Below, piece by piece: positions 13,976-24,171 of a DNA stretch of 64,000 bases. How positions within the stretch are numbered: the stretch's first letter is position 1; each line of letters begins with the position of its first letter. The position numbers and the translations under genes were made by a program. Origin of the DNA: Treponema sp. (GTDB lineage: Bacteria; Spirochaetota; Spirochaetia; Treponematales; Treponemataceae); NCBI GenBank assembly GCA_017551705.1, contig JAFZLA010000010.1, positions 1 to 64,000 of the forward strand, given 5' to 3'. Below the pieces are notes generated by a model. The model saw only the letters and a list, made by a program, of their open reading frames with translations, did not search any database and had not been told where the DNA came from.

Positions 13976-16056
13976 AAAAACTATTGTCTTTTTTAACCGC
14001 AGTTTTTATCTTTGCGTCCGCGGCCTTTTCTCAAAAATTGGCCGAGCATCTTTTTGACGACTCAGGAAATGTATCGGGACTAAAAAGAAGCGCCGAGGCC
14101 GGCTTTGCCGAAGAAGAATTTAGGCGGGGAGTCCAGTCCTACTACAGGGGCTTTTTTAACGACGCGATAATCCAGTTTGAAAAGGCGCTTTCTTATTTGC
14201 CCGACGAAAAACTTATTTTGGACTGGCTCGGCAAGTCTTACTACCGCGCCGGAATGGAAGGAACGGCGCTTGAGCAGTGGCAGTTCGCGCTTGACCAAGG
14301 CTACGGCGGAATTCTTTTGGAAAACAAAATCGAAGTTGTCCGCGAAAGGCGCGTCAACGCTTCGGTCGAACAAAGCTTGAGGTACACCGAGACTGGAACC
14401 TACAGCGGCTCCAACACAGTGGAGGGCTCAACCTTCCAAATTTTTAGCCAGCCGATTTCAATCTTGGCCAACACCGACGGAACGATTTGGGTTTGCGCCT
14501 ACGGTTCCAACGAACTGGTTTTGCTTGACATAAACGGAAACGTAGTCCGAAGAATAACCGGACCTTTGAACGGATTTGACAGGCCCGTTGACGTTATAAG
14601 GTCGCAAGACGGAAAGCTTTTGGTCAGCGAAAGCGCGGGCGACAGAATCAGCGTGCTGAGCGAAAACGGACTCTTTGAAAAATACATCGGCAAAAAGGGC
14701 AGGGGTCTTGGCGAATTGGTCGGCCCCCAGTATTTGGCGCAAGATTATTTGGGAAACATTTACGTCACCGATTTTGGAAACGCCCGCGTCTCAGTTTTTG
14801 ACAAGGACGGAAACGGACTCTTTTCGTTTGGCAAAAAAGATTATTCTTTTAGGGGACTAAAAGGCCCAACAGGCATCGCGATAAGCGGACAAAGAGTCTA
14901 TGTTGCCGACGGTGTCTTGGGAGCGGTATACGAGTTTGACCTTAGCGGAAACTACGTGGACGTTTTGGTCCAAGAAAAGACTTTCGCTTTTCCCGAGGCG
15001 ATGAAGTTTTCGTCGGATGACGACGCCCTCATTGTCAGCGACCGAAACAGAGTTTTTACAATCGATTTGGGAACGGGCGCCGTTTACGAAAACGCCTTTA
15101 CAGGAAACGCTCCTGCCCGCATCACTTACGCCGCTCCCGACCAAAACGGAAACATTTTGGCGGCGGATTTTAAGAACAACGAAATTTACATTTTGTCCAA
15201 CATGACAGAACTCTTGGGCGGCCTCTTTGTAGAAATAGAGCGGGTCGACGCCGAGCGCTTCCCCAAGGTCACGATGAACGTCCGCGTTCAAAACAGAAGG
15301 CGCCAGCCTGTCGTTGGCCTTAGGGCCGAAAACTTTTACATCAGCGAAGGAAAACGGCCGGTTCAAAAGTTGCGCTTTGAAGGCGCCGCTTCCTCCAACA
15401 AAAACGAAGACATTGCGATTGTCGTCGACCGCAGCATGGGCCGGGAATACAATTCCGCCCTTGACCAAGCGGTGCGCGACATAGCCGCGGCGATGCAAGG
15501 CGTAGGAAAGATCACTTTGATTTCTAGCGGCGCCATTCCTGTAACCGAATATACAGGCGACCCAAAAGGCTTGTTAAAGTTCTCCGAGTCGGCTTTGAGC
15601 GCGGCAAAAAGCGATTCTTGCGCCTTTGACTTGGCGATAAGAATGGCGGTCAACGGCTTGATCAACGCCGAGCCCAAGCGGGCTGTGATTTACATTACCG
15701 ACGGCCTTATGCCGCAAAACTCTTTTGACCATTACGGTTTGACAGACCTTACGGCCTATATGGACAACAACTGCGTGTCCTTTAGCGTAATCACTTTAAG
15801 GCAAGGCGCGCTTGACGAAGAGTTGGATTACATCTACAAGAACTCATACGGAAAATGCTATTACGTCTACAGGCCCGAAGGCCTAAGCTCAATCGTGCAG
15901 GACTTGCTTGACGTTCCCAACGGCTTGTACCAGTTCAGCTTTGAGTCGGTTTTGCAAACGGACATGGGCCGCGCCTATCTTCCGCTTGAGGTAGAAACAT
16001 ACATAATGAACCGCAGCGGCCGCGACGAAACCGGTTATTTCTCTCCGCTCCAATAG
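13972..16056 (+). CDS. Secreted protein with TPR, NHL-type propeller and VWA-like domains
   Basis: The product is 694 aa. The signal peptide is 'MKKLLSFLTAVFIFASAAFS'. TPR-like helices lie at about 45-110 ('RGFFNDAIIQFEKALSYLP'). NHL repeats follow at about 160-410 ('VSESAGDRISVLSENGLFEKY', 'YVTDFGNARVSVFDKDGNGL'). A von Willebrand A-like domain runs from about 480, with 'IAIVVDRSMGREY', a MIDAS-like DxSxG lacking the final Ser. It should act in the periplasm or on the surface as a binding scaffold. It is translationally coupled to the TPR protein before it. Function is unknown; domain makeup is clear. Confidence 0.82.
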   Translation: MKKLLSFLTAVFIFASAAFSQKLAEHLFDDSGNVSGLKRSAEAGFAEEEFRRGVQSYYRGFFNDAIIQFEKALSYLPDEKLILDWLGKSYYRAGMEGTALEQWQFALDQGYGGILLENKIEVVRERRVNASVEQSLRYTETGTYSGSNTVEGSTFQIFSQPISILANTDGTIWVCAYGSNELVLLDINGNVVRRITGPLNGFDRPVDVIRSQDGKLLVSESAGDRISVLSENGLFEKYIGKKGRGLGELVGPQYLAQDYLGNIYVTDFGNARVSVFDKDGNGLFSFGKKDYSFRGLKGPTGIAISGQRVYVADGVLGAVYEFDLSGNYVDVLVQEKTFAFPEAMKFSSDDDALIVSDRNRVFTIDLGTGAVYENAFTGNAPARITYAAPDQNGNILAADFKNNEIYILSNMTELLGGLFVEIERVDAERFPKVTMNVRVQNRRRQPVVGLRAENFYISEGKRPVQKLRFEGAASSNKNEDIAIVVDRSMGREYNSALDQAVRDIAAAMQGVGKITLISSGAIPVTEYTGDPKGLLKFSESALSAAKSDSCAFDLAIRMAVNGLINAEPKRAVIYITDGLMPQNSFDHYGLTDLTAYMDNNCVSFSVITLRQGALDEELDYIYKNSYGKCYYVYRPEGLSSIVQDLLDVPNGLYQFSFESVLQTDMGRAYLPLEVETYIMNRSGRDETGYFSPLQ

Positions 16057-16091
16057 GAATGGTCAATGCGCGCCTTGTAAAACAGCGGCGT

Positions 16092-19000
16092 CTAGAAATT
16101 CAATTTTCCACCAAGACTCCAAGACGCGGTCATCGTACAGATGTCGTCAAAGGCGCAAGTGAATCCCAAGTCAAGCTCGGTTGTCAAAGCAAAGAACTTT
16201 GCAAACTGAAAGTCCGCGCTGTGAATGTATTCGTATGAATGGGTCTTTTTGGGCTTGCTTGAATTAACGCTTGAGGCGCTTCTCCATGAACAATTTATGC
16301 TGTCGCTTCGTACAATCGGAATTTCTTGATCCTTAAGCCGCTTGAAAATCAGTTTGGCCAAGGCGCTTATGGCGCTGGACTTTCCAGGCCGCTTCCATGC
16401 CACCGTTCCCTTGATTGAATAATTGTCCAAGTCCTGAAAAGTAAATTCGACGCCGTTTTTAAGAATGTTGTCTTTTGTCAAATAAAAGTTTGCCTGCAAG
16501 TAGCAAGTGTAAACTTGCGTCAAGTCGCCGGGATTTGAGCGGGGCGATTTGAGCGTCGCGGTGAACGATGAAAGGTATTCGTCTTGCTCGAACCAAGACG
16601 CGATTGGTATCGAGCCGAATTTTCCAAAAATGTTGAAGGCGGCCCAGCCCAATTTTAGTTTGTACTGGTTTGTGTCGCTCAAAGTTTCGGCGGCCCTTAT
16701 GTCTCTTGCCACGGCCAAAGTTACGTTTGCCGGTATAAAAAAGTCTCTCTTGTCGGCGTACAAGGGGCGGTTGAACGAAAAGTCGTATTCGCTGTTGTAG
16801 AATTCGGACTGCATGTCGTCCTTTTGCGCCGTTCCCGAAGTTTTTTGGTGAACGCTTTTTGCCAAGTTTTCGCTTGCCAAATCGTAAATCGGAGCGGCCG
16901 CAAAAAAATATTTTCGTTGGCCGTAAGTTTTAATCAATTGATAAACGTCTTCCGAATAAGAGCCGCCGCAAGTCGTTGCGTCAACTCCGCCGGAACTCTT
17001 TTTCCATGAGACTGAAAAAGAATTTTTTCCTATCTTGAAGGGGAAGGCCGCGCTGAGCGTGTTTTTGTCCGTGTAATAATAATTCATCGAAGCGGAATAA
17101 TTTTCTTCGGTGGAATAGTTGACTTGCGGCGTTAGCGACGCCCAAGGCAAGTAGAATGTGTTTTCGATTTTGGCGCCAACTTTGCGTTTTGATGCGGCCG
17201 CGTCGCCAAATGAAAACTCTTTTTGGGTGGCCGACAGCCATGTCTTAAAGTAATTGTCGGTTGACAAAATTTCGCCGCTGTTCTTTAACAATTTTTGCGA
17301 CGCTTCGGTAGAAAGATTTAACGCGTACTTGAATTTCCCAGAGCCCAGATTGAGAGCGGCGGAATTTTCGGCCTTGGTGTTGAGCGACCAAGCGGATGAG
17401 TCGCTTTTTGTCGATCCTTTGAGCGCGATTGGAACGCCCAAAGAGTTAAAGTCCAAGGCCAAAGAGTTTGCCTTGGCGGCCGACTTTGCGTCTCTGTCAA
17501 AATTGTATTCTTCGCCAAAAGAGATTGTCTTAAGCAGGGGTGAGGCGGTTGTTATTGAGTGCGCGGCGTTTGTTATTGCGTCCGAAGCGTCGGACGACCT
17601 TGCCGCGCTGGCGCTGACCGTAATTTGGGCTATCGTCGCGCTGGCGCTGGCGTCGGCGCTGACGTTGCCTTTTGTCTGCCTGTATTTTTCGGTGTAAAAA
17701 GTCGCGTTCTCTTGGCTTGCCGCGTGGAGCTTTACGTCGCTAAGGATTGGAAAGCCGTTTTTGCTTTGGGCCAAAACGCCGTCTTTTTTCCAGTCAACGG
17801 AATTTTTGTCTTGGACAATAAAGTGCGGCGAGGTCTTTGAAAAATAAATTTCGTCAATTCTAAAAGTTCCGCTCTTGTTCCATTTGTCAGGGCTCTTTGT
17901 GTCAAAAACAATTTTGGCGCGGCTTGGAATGACTGAATTGTTGATTTGCAAATAGCAATCTTCTTTGGAGAGAGCGATTCCGTTGACGTAAACTTTGTTC
18001 TCGCTCTTGTCGATTGTCAAAAGTTTCCAGCCGGCTCCCTTGTATTGGTCCAAAGCCCTTCTTGAAATTTTTGCCAGCGCCGCGGTCTTTCCAACGCCTA
18101 GAACATTTGAAGAGTCCGTGTCGAGCAAGAGGGTCAAGCCGCTTTCGCTTGGGTCTGACGAAAGTTCCATCTGGTTTGTATAGTCAAAGTTGAAATACAT
18201 GTTGATTTCGTTGTAGTCCGCGTGGTCGGCTTCGTCAAAGTACTTGTAAATTGTGATGGCGCTGTCTGCCGGAGCGGAGGCGGCTGTCGAAGTCCAAGAA
18301 ACTTCTTGCGCGTAGTTTCTGTTTTTGTTAAAGCGGGACGCTCCCGAATTTGGCGCGATGTCCTTTGTTTGAATTGTCGTTACTGTAAAGGCTTCGTCTT
18401 GGACTGTGTAAACGCCTTGCGTCGCCAACTCGTAGGGGCCAAAATAAATCGCGCCGCTTCCTGTGGCCGATCCGTCGGAGTTTACAACTATCAATCTTGC
18501 GTTTTTGTTTTTTACGCATTGAACGCGGTCGACGTCTTTTAGTGCGACCTTTATTATTTGCCATTCGCCGCTGCTTTTGTTCAACGATGTGATGACGTCG
18601 GCGGCGCTGGCGTCGGAGATTTTCCAAGTCGGAATTGAGCCGAGCGTTTCGGCCTCAAAGTTTTCGTCGTCGCTCACTCCAAGCTGCAAATAAACGTTTT
18701 CTTTGTCTAAAAGAGTTTTGGCCAATTTTATCGCCACAGAAAATGTCGACGCCGAAGAAAGGCCGCCGCCTCCGATTGAAATTGTTTTTGCGGCCCATTC
18801 GTTTGCGGCGCCGGTTCCGCTCCAAGTCCATTCAACAGGAATTTTGTAGCCGGTGATTTGTGTGTCGGTGGAACCCTTTTGCGCCGGCCTTGAGCAGTTT
18901 TTTTGGCTTTCCAAATCAATCGCAGAGGAAATCAGTTCCGACGGGCGGGAATTTAAGCGGGGAGCGAAGTTGTCCGGAAGATTTTTGGCCGCAGTTTGCG

Positions 19001-22000
19001 CGTTGTAGTTGGTTGTGGCGGCGCTGTCGTTAAAGCTTAAAAGCTTGTAATAGCCTGTTATGTTTTTGTCTTCCACCGTTCCCGCGATTGTGTTTTGAAG
19101 CGTCAAGTCGTCGTCTTGGTATTTTACTCTTGTCGCCAGCGAGCTGTAGCCAAAATATGTTTTGTTCGCTTCGGCGTATTGGTTTGTCGGAGCCAAGGTC
19201 CAGCGGGTCGCGAACGAGGCGTCGCCCGAAAGGTTGTCGGTAAAATTATAGTTGAAGCCGACCGCGGCGGCCAAGGAGCCGGAGTCAAATGCCTTTGAGT
19301 CTTCGTACCAAACGATGTAAATTTTGTCGCTGTTCGACACGCTTGAGGATATGGAAACTTCTCCTGTCTCGGAATTGTATTTTGCGCCGGAATCTATCGC
19401 TCCGTTTTTGTAAACGATGACTGTTCCGTTTATCGCGTCCGTTCCTATGTCAAAGCGTTTTACAGGTGTGTAGTTGCGGGCGCGCAAAACAACGTCGTCC
19501 GTGTCGGAATATCCCAAGTAGGAGCCGGGCGACGTTTGGCAAAGCGGAAATCGAATTGTCGCTTCGGCATAGTCCCTGTTTTTTTGAAGAGTGTCGTAAA
19601 CGTCGGCGTAATAGCGTTTTTCGCCAAAAAAGTTGTCGTTTGTCAAAGCCAGGTCGTCGTCAGCTTGTATGGCGGCGTACCGTTCGACCGCTTTTCCGCT
19701 TTGGTTGTGGACCAAAAGCAGCTCGTCAATCGTGTTGATGCCCAAGTCGTACCTAAAGCATACCGTAAATGGCGAAAAGCCTGCGGGGTGCTGGACGAAC
19801 AAAACTGTCTTGCTGTCCAGGCTTCCAAAAAAGCCGCATTGGTCAATCGACGCGGGAGCGGCGCCGGTGGGGTCGGGGATTGGATTTTGTCCGGACTTTC
19901 CGCAATACGAAAAACTCGCCACGTTGGGACAAAGCTCAGGTTCGGGAGCGGTCTCCTTTAGTCCAAAGGCCTTTTGCGTGTTTCCCAAAAATCCGCTTCC
20001 GGCGCCTGCCGTTGAGTTGGTTCCAAAATTGCCAAGCTGGTTAAAGCATGTGGCCAGCGTCGCGGCGTCGGCAAATGTTACAGCCACAGCGGGAAGGGCG
20101 CCGTTTTTTTTGGCCGCTCCTGCCGTGGCGCTTAGCGCGAGCATTTTTCTTGACGGAACTACAAGAAAGTCCGACGAAGAAAGCTTTTTGTATTTTCTGC
20201 CCGCTCCGTCGCGATAAGAGCCGTTGTAGCTTTCGACATAAACGTCTTGGATGGCCGCGGCCACTTCAAATGACGGAAGGACGAACATGCGGCCTGTCAT
20301 AAAAGACGACTTGGCGTGGTTTGTGTCGTTGACGGAATTTTTTCCGTAATATGTTTTGTCCTTTGACGCAAGCATGTCGTATCGCAAGGCGGCGTCCAAC
20401 GTCCACTTGTCGTCGGGGCCTGCAAATTTTACGCTTACGCCAGGCGCCTGGTTTTCGCCGCCGCCGATTCCTCGGCTTACGTCGTCAACGGAATAGGTTG
20501 TAGGGAACACAACCTTTCGGTTTGCTATTCTCGCTTCCTTTAGATAGCCTTGTCCGTTTGTGTAGCCGGCGGCAAAGGTGTTTTTGTTGAACTCGTCGGC
20601 AAAGGCCGCTTCCAAATACCAATGCTTGTTGACCATAAACCATAAGGTCATGTCGACTTGCTGGGTAAAGACAGGCGTTCCAAAAGAAATTGAAAAGTCT
20701 TTTCCCCAGCCAAAAGTGGCGGTAATCGTTTGCTTTAGCTTTGCGTCCCAATAGCCTTGCGCGATAAATTCGACGGTCTTGTCGTTGATTTGCCAGTCAA
20801 TAAATTTTGTTCCTTGCGAACTGTTTTCGGGCGGCAGGTCTTTTCCGACAACCATAGGGCCTGAACCGCTTGCGTCAATCGTCTTTGTGTCGTCGCAATA
20901 AGCCTTGCATGGCAACAGCAGGGCCAGCGCGAACAAGGCTAGGGACAAAAGCCGCGCCTTGTGAATTTTTACGCCGGGATTTTTTTGCTCGATTTTTAAA
21001 ATCGTTTTTTCAATCGCCTTGCGCTTTTTTTCGCCAAAATCAAAAAGCTCGTTTTGCTTTTCGGCGTCGGCGTCGCTTGTGTTGTTGATTGTTATTCCCA
21101 AAAGCCTAATGGCGCGGCCGGCTTGGTATTTTTCCCTAAAAATTTTTACGGCCCTGCTAAACAAGTCGTCCACGCTTGTGACGTTTTGAAGGCTGGTGTT
21201 TTGCGCGCTGACCGTTGTAAAGTCGTCGTAGCGAATTTTTAGCGCAACAGTTTTTCCTGTTAGGTTTTCGCGCAAAAGACGGAACATAAGCTGCTCCGAA
21301 AGGGCCAGCAGGGCGCGCTCTATTTGGTCCCATTCAACCAAGTCGTATTCGTATGTGTTTTCGATTCCGGCGGAATGGCTTTTGGCCTCGGACAAAAATC
21401 CTGGCGGCTCTATGCCTCGGACTACGTTGTACAAAAAGCTTGCGGTGGCGTCGCCAAAAACGCTGGCCAAAAGTTTTTGGGAGTGCTTGTGAATGTCCAA
21501 GGTTGAATTAAAGCCCGCCGAATGCAAGCGCTCCAATGTTTTTCCGCCGATTCCCCAAACCTTTTCAAGCGGCAAAGAAAGCATGAACTCTTCCTCTTGC
21601 CCGGCAGGAACGGCGTATAGTCCGTCGGGCTTTTTTAGTCCGCTGCAAATTTTGGCTATGTAATTTGTGGTCGCTATTCCTACAGAGACGGTCAGGCCCG
21701 TTCTTTGATAAACGGTTTGCTTCAATTTTTTTGCGCACTCAACCGCGTCGCCAAAAAGCCGTTCCGTTCCGTCCATGTCCAAAAAGGCTTCGTCAATAGA
21801 AATCTGCCGCACGTCGGGCGAAAACTCTCCAAAGATTTCCATTATTTTTTGGGAATATTCGCTGTAAAGCTGGTAGTTGCCCCGCGTGTAAATTCCGTCC
21901 GGGCAAAGCTCCACGGCGCGCGACAAAGGCATGGCCGAATGGACGCCGTATTTTCGTGCCTCGTAGCTTGCGGTTGAGACTACCGAACGCCTGTCGCCGG

Positions 22001-22097
22001 GGAGTCCTCCGACAATCACAGGCTTTCCGCGCCATTGGGGATGCGTCAACTGTTCCACCGAAGCGAAAAATGCGTCAAGGTCAACGTGAAATTTCAT
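16092..22097 (-). CDS. dinB: DNA polymerase IV (N-terminal) in frame with a giant predicted outer-membrane barrel protein
   Basis: One open frame of 2001 aa. Residues 1-380 are a complete Y-family polymerase: 'MKFHVDLDAFFASVEQ', 'STASYEARKYGVHSAMPL', 'SIDEAFLDMDG', a helix-hairpin-helix near 'VWGIGGKTLERL', and a normal DinB ending 'IEKTILKIEQKNPGVKIHKA'. Without a stop it runs into a signal-peptide-like stretch 'RLLSLALFALALLLPCKAYC' (about 381-400) and then some 1600 aa rich in Ser/Asn/Tyr with alternating beta patterns, ending in '...SLGGKLNF' with a terminal Phe typical of BAM substrates. Two functions in different compartments make a single working protein unlikely; a secondary start (for example TTG 20948) or a lost stop is more plausible. 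The start overlaps the preceding gene (ATGA). Confidence 0.8.
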   Translation of the reverse strand: MKFHVDLDAFFASVEQLTHPQWRGKPVIVGGLPGDRRSVVSTASYEARKYGVHSAMPLSRAVELCPDGIYTRGNYQLYSEYSQKIMEIFGEFSPDVRQISIDEAFLDMDGTERLFGDAVECAKKLKQTVYQRTGLTVSVGIATTNYIAKICSGLKKPDGLYAVPAGQEEEFMLSLPLEKVWGIGGKTLERLHSAGFNSTLDIHKHSQKLLASVFGDATASFLYNVVRGIEPPGFLSEAKSHSAGIENTYEYDLVEWDQIERALLALSEQLMFRLLRENLTGKTVALKIRYDDFTTVSAQNTSLQNVTSVDDLFSRAVKIFREKYQAGRAIRLLGITINNTSDADAEKQNELFDFGEKKRKAIEKTILKIEQKNPGVKIHKARLLSLALFALALLLPCKAYCDDTKTIDASGSGPMVVGKDLPPENSSQGTKFIDWQINDKTVEFIAQGYWDAKLKQTITATFGWGKDFSISFGTPVFTQQVDMTLWFMVNKHWYLEAAFADEFNKNTFAAGYTNGQGYLKEARIANRKVVFPTTYSVDDVSRGIGGGENQAPGVSVKFAGPDDKWTLDAALRYDMLASKDKTYYGKNSVNDTNHAKSSFMTGRMFVLPSFEVAAAIQDVYVESYNGSYRDGAGRKYKKLSSSDFLVVPSRKMLALSATAGAAKKNGALPAVAVTFADAATLATCFNQLGNFGTNSTAGAGSGFLGNTQKAFGLKETAPEPELCPNVASFSYCGKSGQNPIPDPTGAAPASIDQCGFFGSLDSKTVLFVQHPAGFSPFTVCFRYDLGINTIDELLLVHNQSGKAVERYAAIQADDDLALTNDNFFGEKRYYADVYDTLQKNRDYAEATIRFPLCQTSPGSYLGYSDTDDVVLRARNYTPVKRFDIGTDAINGTVIVYKNGAIDSGAKYNSETGEVSISSSVSNSDKIYIVWYEDSKAFDSGSLAAAVGFNYNFTDNLSGDASFATRWTLAPTNQYAEANKTYFGYSSLATRVKYQDDDLTLQNTIAGTVEDKNITGYYKLLSFNDSAATTNYNAQTAAKNLPDNFAPRLNSRPSELISSAIDLESQKNCSRPAQKGSTDTQITGYKIPVEWTWSGTGAANEWAAKTISIGGGGLSSASTFSVAIKLAKTLLDKENVYLQLGVSDDENFEAETLGSIPTWKISDASAADVITSLNKSSGEWQIIKVALKDVDRVQCVKNKNARLIVVNSDGSATGSGAIYFGPYELATQGVYTVQDEAFTVTTIQTKDIAPNSGASRFNKNRNYAQEVSWTSTAASAPADSAITIYKYFDEADHADYNEINMYFNFDYTNQMELSSDPSESGLTLLLDTDSSNVLGVGKTAALAKISRRALDQYKGAGWKLLTIDKSENKVYVNGIALSKEDCYLQINNSVIPSRAKIVFDTKSPDKWNKSGTFRIDEIYFSKTSPHFIVQDKNSVDWKKDGVLAQSKNGFPILSDVKLHAASQENATFYTEKYRQTKGNVSADASASATIAQITVSASAARSSDASDAITNAAHSITTASPLLKTISFGEEYNFDRDAKSAAKANSLALDFNSLGVPIALKGSTKSDSSAWSLNTKAENSAALNLGSGKFKYALNLSTEASQKLLKNSGEILSTDNYFKTWLSATQKEFSFGDAAASKRKVGAKIENTFYLPWASLTPQVNYSTEENYSASMNYYYTDKNTLSAAFPFKIGKNSFSVSWKKSSGGVDATTCGGSYSEDVYQLIKTYGQRKYFFAAAPIYDLASENLAKSVHQKTSGTAQKDDMQSEFYNSEYDFSFNRPLYADKRDFFIPANVTLAVARDIRAAETLSDTNQYKLKLGWAAFNIFGKFGSIPIASWFEQDEYLSSFTATLKSPRSNPGDLTQVYTCYLQANFYLTKDNILKNGVEFTFQDLDNYSIKGTVAWKRPGKSSAISALAKLIFKRLKDQEIPIVRSDSINCSWRSASSVNSSKPKKTHSYEYIHSADFQFAKFFALTTELDLGFTCAFDDICTMTASWSLGGKLNF

Positions 22098-24115
22098 TGC
22101 TGGGCCTGCCGCATGTTGATTTGTTCTCCGCGCGCCTCAAAAACAAGGGTCTCGCAAAAATATCTTGGCCTTTGGCTTTCATGGTCCAAATAGTATGCGT
22201 TGATTATTATGTCTTGGTCCGAAGTGGAGTCCGGCGTGTACATCACGGTGATGTTTTTTGGCGGATTGTCGGGCAAAAGGAATTCGGCCGACTTTTCCGA
22301 CGACACCGTATTGTAGACTGAAAAATAAACTGGATTGGCGTTTTTTCCGTTGACCACAATCGAAAAACGTTCCGAGTCTTGCGTCGAAGAAATTTCGACG
22401 CGGCGAATTTTTCCGCCGTAATATTCAGTGTCATAAACTTGCGCGCTTGTCCTTTCGATTTTTTCAGAATTAAAGACGCGGGCTTTGATATTTGTCGGAT
22501 CGATTTTGGTAAAGAAAATTTTTGTCAAAGAATAAATGACAATCACTGAAAAAAGCGACAAGCCCGCGAAGCAAGCCGCGCTTGTAATGACATAGCCTAT
22601 TGTCCTGCGCTTGTTGTCTTTTGCCTTGATGTTAAGGCGGGCCAAGATTCTAAGCCAAAGCAAATTGAACGGAACCAAAGCAAAGGCAAGGACAAGGTTT
22701 TGCGCGAATCCGCAAAAAATCAACTTGTAAATTGTTTGTCCGTCAGAAAAAACTAAGATTGAATAAACAATAGGCAAGTAGGGCGTTATGAAAACCGCGA
22801 TAAAAATAAAAATCGAAAAGCGGCTTTTAAATGCGCGCGACAAAGCCAAAATCAAGTATTCCACCGCGAACAAATAAAACAAGGATATGTCAAAGAGACT
22901 AAAGATAAAAATGTTAAGGACGGCGCTCACCGACAAAATGTATTCGTAATGGTATGTGGACAAATGCGAGTGGCGCTTTAGTTCCAAAGGGTAGAGCGTC
23001 GAGATGATAAAAAAGGCGGGCGCCAGTTTTATCACAAACAAAACCATGGGGTTGTGGACGCCTACGCTTTGAAAGAGCCGAGCGATTCCTTGTCCAAAAT
23101 AAAAAGACACCGCAACAACAAGCGCCGTCAAAAGAATCAAATAGTTTGACCTAAGCGCCCGACGTTTTATGACAACCAAGCGCTTTGTGCGGCGCCTAAA
23201 GATAAAGGCAAAGTCAGCCAAGATGAACATCGCCACCGCAATAAAAAACATTACGCTGTAAATGATCGAGCGCTCTTCAATCCAATAATGCCTTGAAAAA
23301 AGTCGGATAGGTATGTAGTGTTGGCTCCATTCGTCGCTTTTTTGAACGTCAATCGCGCTAAAAAAATCTCGGACAGAATTCAATTGTGTTGAGTCCGTTT
23401 GGTGCTGGTTCAAAAGGCGCATGGATATCGCAGGAATTTCTCTTGTCAAAAACGACGAAAGCATTGGGTCGTTTCTTAAAAGTTTTATCTTGTAAAGCGA
23501 AAGAAAAATGCCGCCAGAAATTGCGTAGGGGCATTCGTTTTGGTCAAGGCTGTCGCACAAGAGCCTGCAAAAATAGTAGGGCGAAATTTTTCCGCCGGAA
23601 CCAGGAATGACTGTCGGCTTGCTCTTTGCGTCAAAGGACAAAATTAGCGCCGCGGCGTTTTGCATACCCTCGACGCTTTTGCAAAAAACTTCGGAGCCGG
23701 ACATCTTTTCGTTTCCCGCGATGTTTTGCCTGTCGCCTGCGGTAAGGACAACCTTGACGTTGTAAGAAAAAGCCGCCGCCCTAAAATAATCAAGAAGGTC
23801 GATTATAAATCTTTGGTTTGCAAAAGCGTCTTCTTGCGGAACGATTAAAAAAATGGTCCAGTCGCTTTGTTCTTTTGACTTAAAGTCGATTGTGATGTTG
23901 TAGGGAAAGTCAGTAAACAGGGCCGAAGAAAGCGGAGCCTTTGTTGTTTCAAAGCCGGCTCTTTTTAAGAAGGAGCTTGTCGAATTGGACAAAACAAAGC
24001 CCTTGGTTTCTTGTCCAAAAAGATTGCATGGCGCAAAAATTCCCAGCAAAAAAAAGAACAAAAAGAGCGCGAAAAACTTTTTAGCAACAGGAACTTTTGA
24101 AAAATGCATTGGCAA
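22094..24115 (-). CDS. Polytopic membrane protein with periplasmic domains, unknown function
   Basis: The product is 673 aa; the first ATG is kept as start, though 'MHFSKVP' two codons later is possible. A signal-like N-terminus ('FFALFLFFFLLGIFAPC') is followed by a soluble domain (about 40-290), then about nine membrane helices (about 290-560), and a C-terminal soluble beta-rich domain. The first soluble domain has hydrophobic strands 'WTIFLIVPQEDA' and 'VKVVLTAGD', distantly like an M28-peptidase-type fold, but no metal-binding set is evident. It overlaps the dinB/barrel gene by 4 bases, which suggests it belongs with the envelope part of that fusion. No family is recognised. Confidence 0.75.
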   Translation of the reverse strand: MPMHFSKVPVAKKFFALFLFFFLLGIFAPCNLFGQETKGFVLSNSTSSFLKRAGFETTKAPLSSALFTDFPYNITIDFKSKEQSDWTIFLIVPQEDAFANQRFIIDLLDYFRAAAFSYNVKVVLTAGDRQNIAGNEKMSGSEVFCKSVEGMQNAAALILSFDAKSKPTVIPGSGGKISPYYFCRLLCDSLDQNECPYAISGGIFLSLYKIKLLRNDPMLSSFLTREIPAISMRLLNQHQTDSTQLNSVRDFFSAIDVQKSDEWSQHYIPIRLFSRHYWIEERSIIYSVMFFIAVAMFILADFAFIFRRRTKRLVVIKRRALRSNYLILLTALVVAVSFYFGQGIARLFQSVGVHNPMVLFVIKLAPAFFIISTLYPLELKRHSHLSTYHYEYILSVSAVLNIFIFSLFDISLFYLFAVEYLILALSRAFKSRFSIFIFIAVFITPYLPIVYSILVFSDGQTIYKLIFCGFAQNLVLAFALVPFNLLWLRILARLNIKAKDNKRRTIGYVITSAACFAGLSLFSVIVIYSLTKIFFTKIDPTNIKARVFNSEKIERTSAQVYDTEYYGGKIRRVEISSTQDSERFSIVVNGKNANPVYFSVYNTVSSEKSAEFLLPDNPPKNITVMYTPDSTSDQDIIINAYYLDHESQRPRYFCETLVFEARGEQINMRQAQQ

Positions 24116-24135
24116 GATTATACCATATAAGCCCC

Positions 24136-24164
24136 TTGATTTTCAATGCCGAATGGTGTAAACT
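24136..24164 (+). promoter_or_regulatory. Promoter of plsC (leaderless)
   Basis: TTGATT (24136-24141), 17-base spacer, TAAACT (24159-24164). The predicted start of transcription is at or within two bases of ATG 24172, and no Shine-Dalgarno is present, so the mRNA should be leaderless. Confidence 0.5.
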
Positions 24165-24171
24165 TATAAAT

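Noticed and set aside
20979..20987. A frameshift at the A7 run as the cause of the DinB/barrel fusion
   Set aside because: The DinB ending downstream of the run still matches the family in the same frame, so no shift is needed to explain either half. Kept only as a read-check suggestion.
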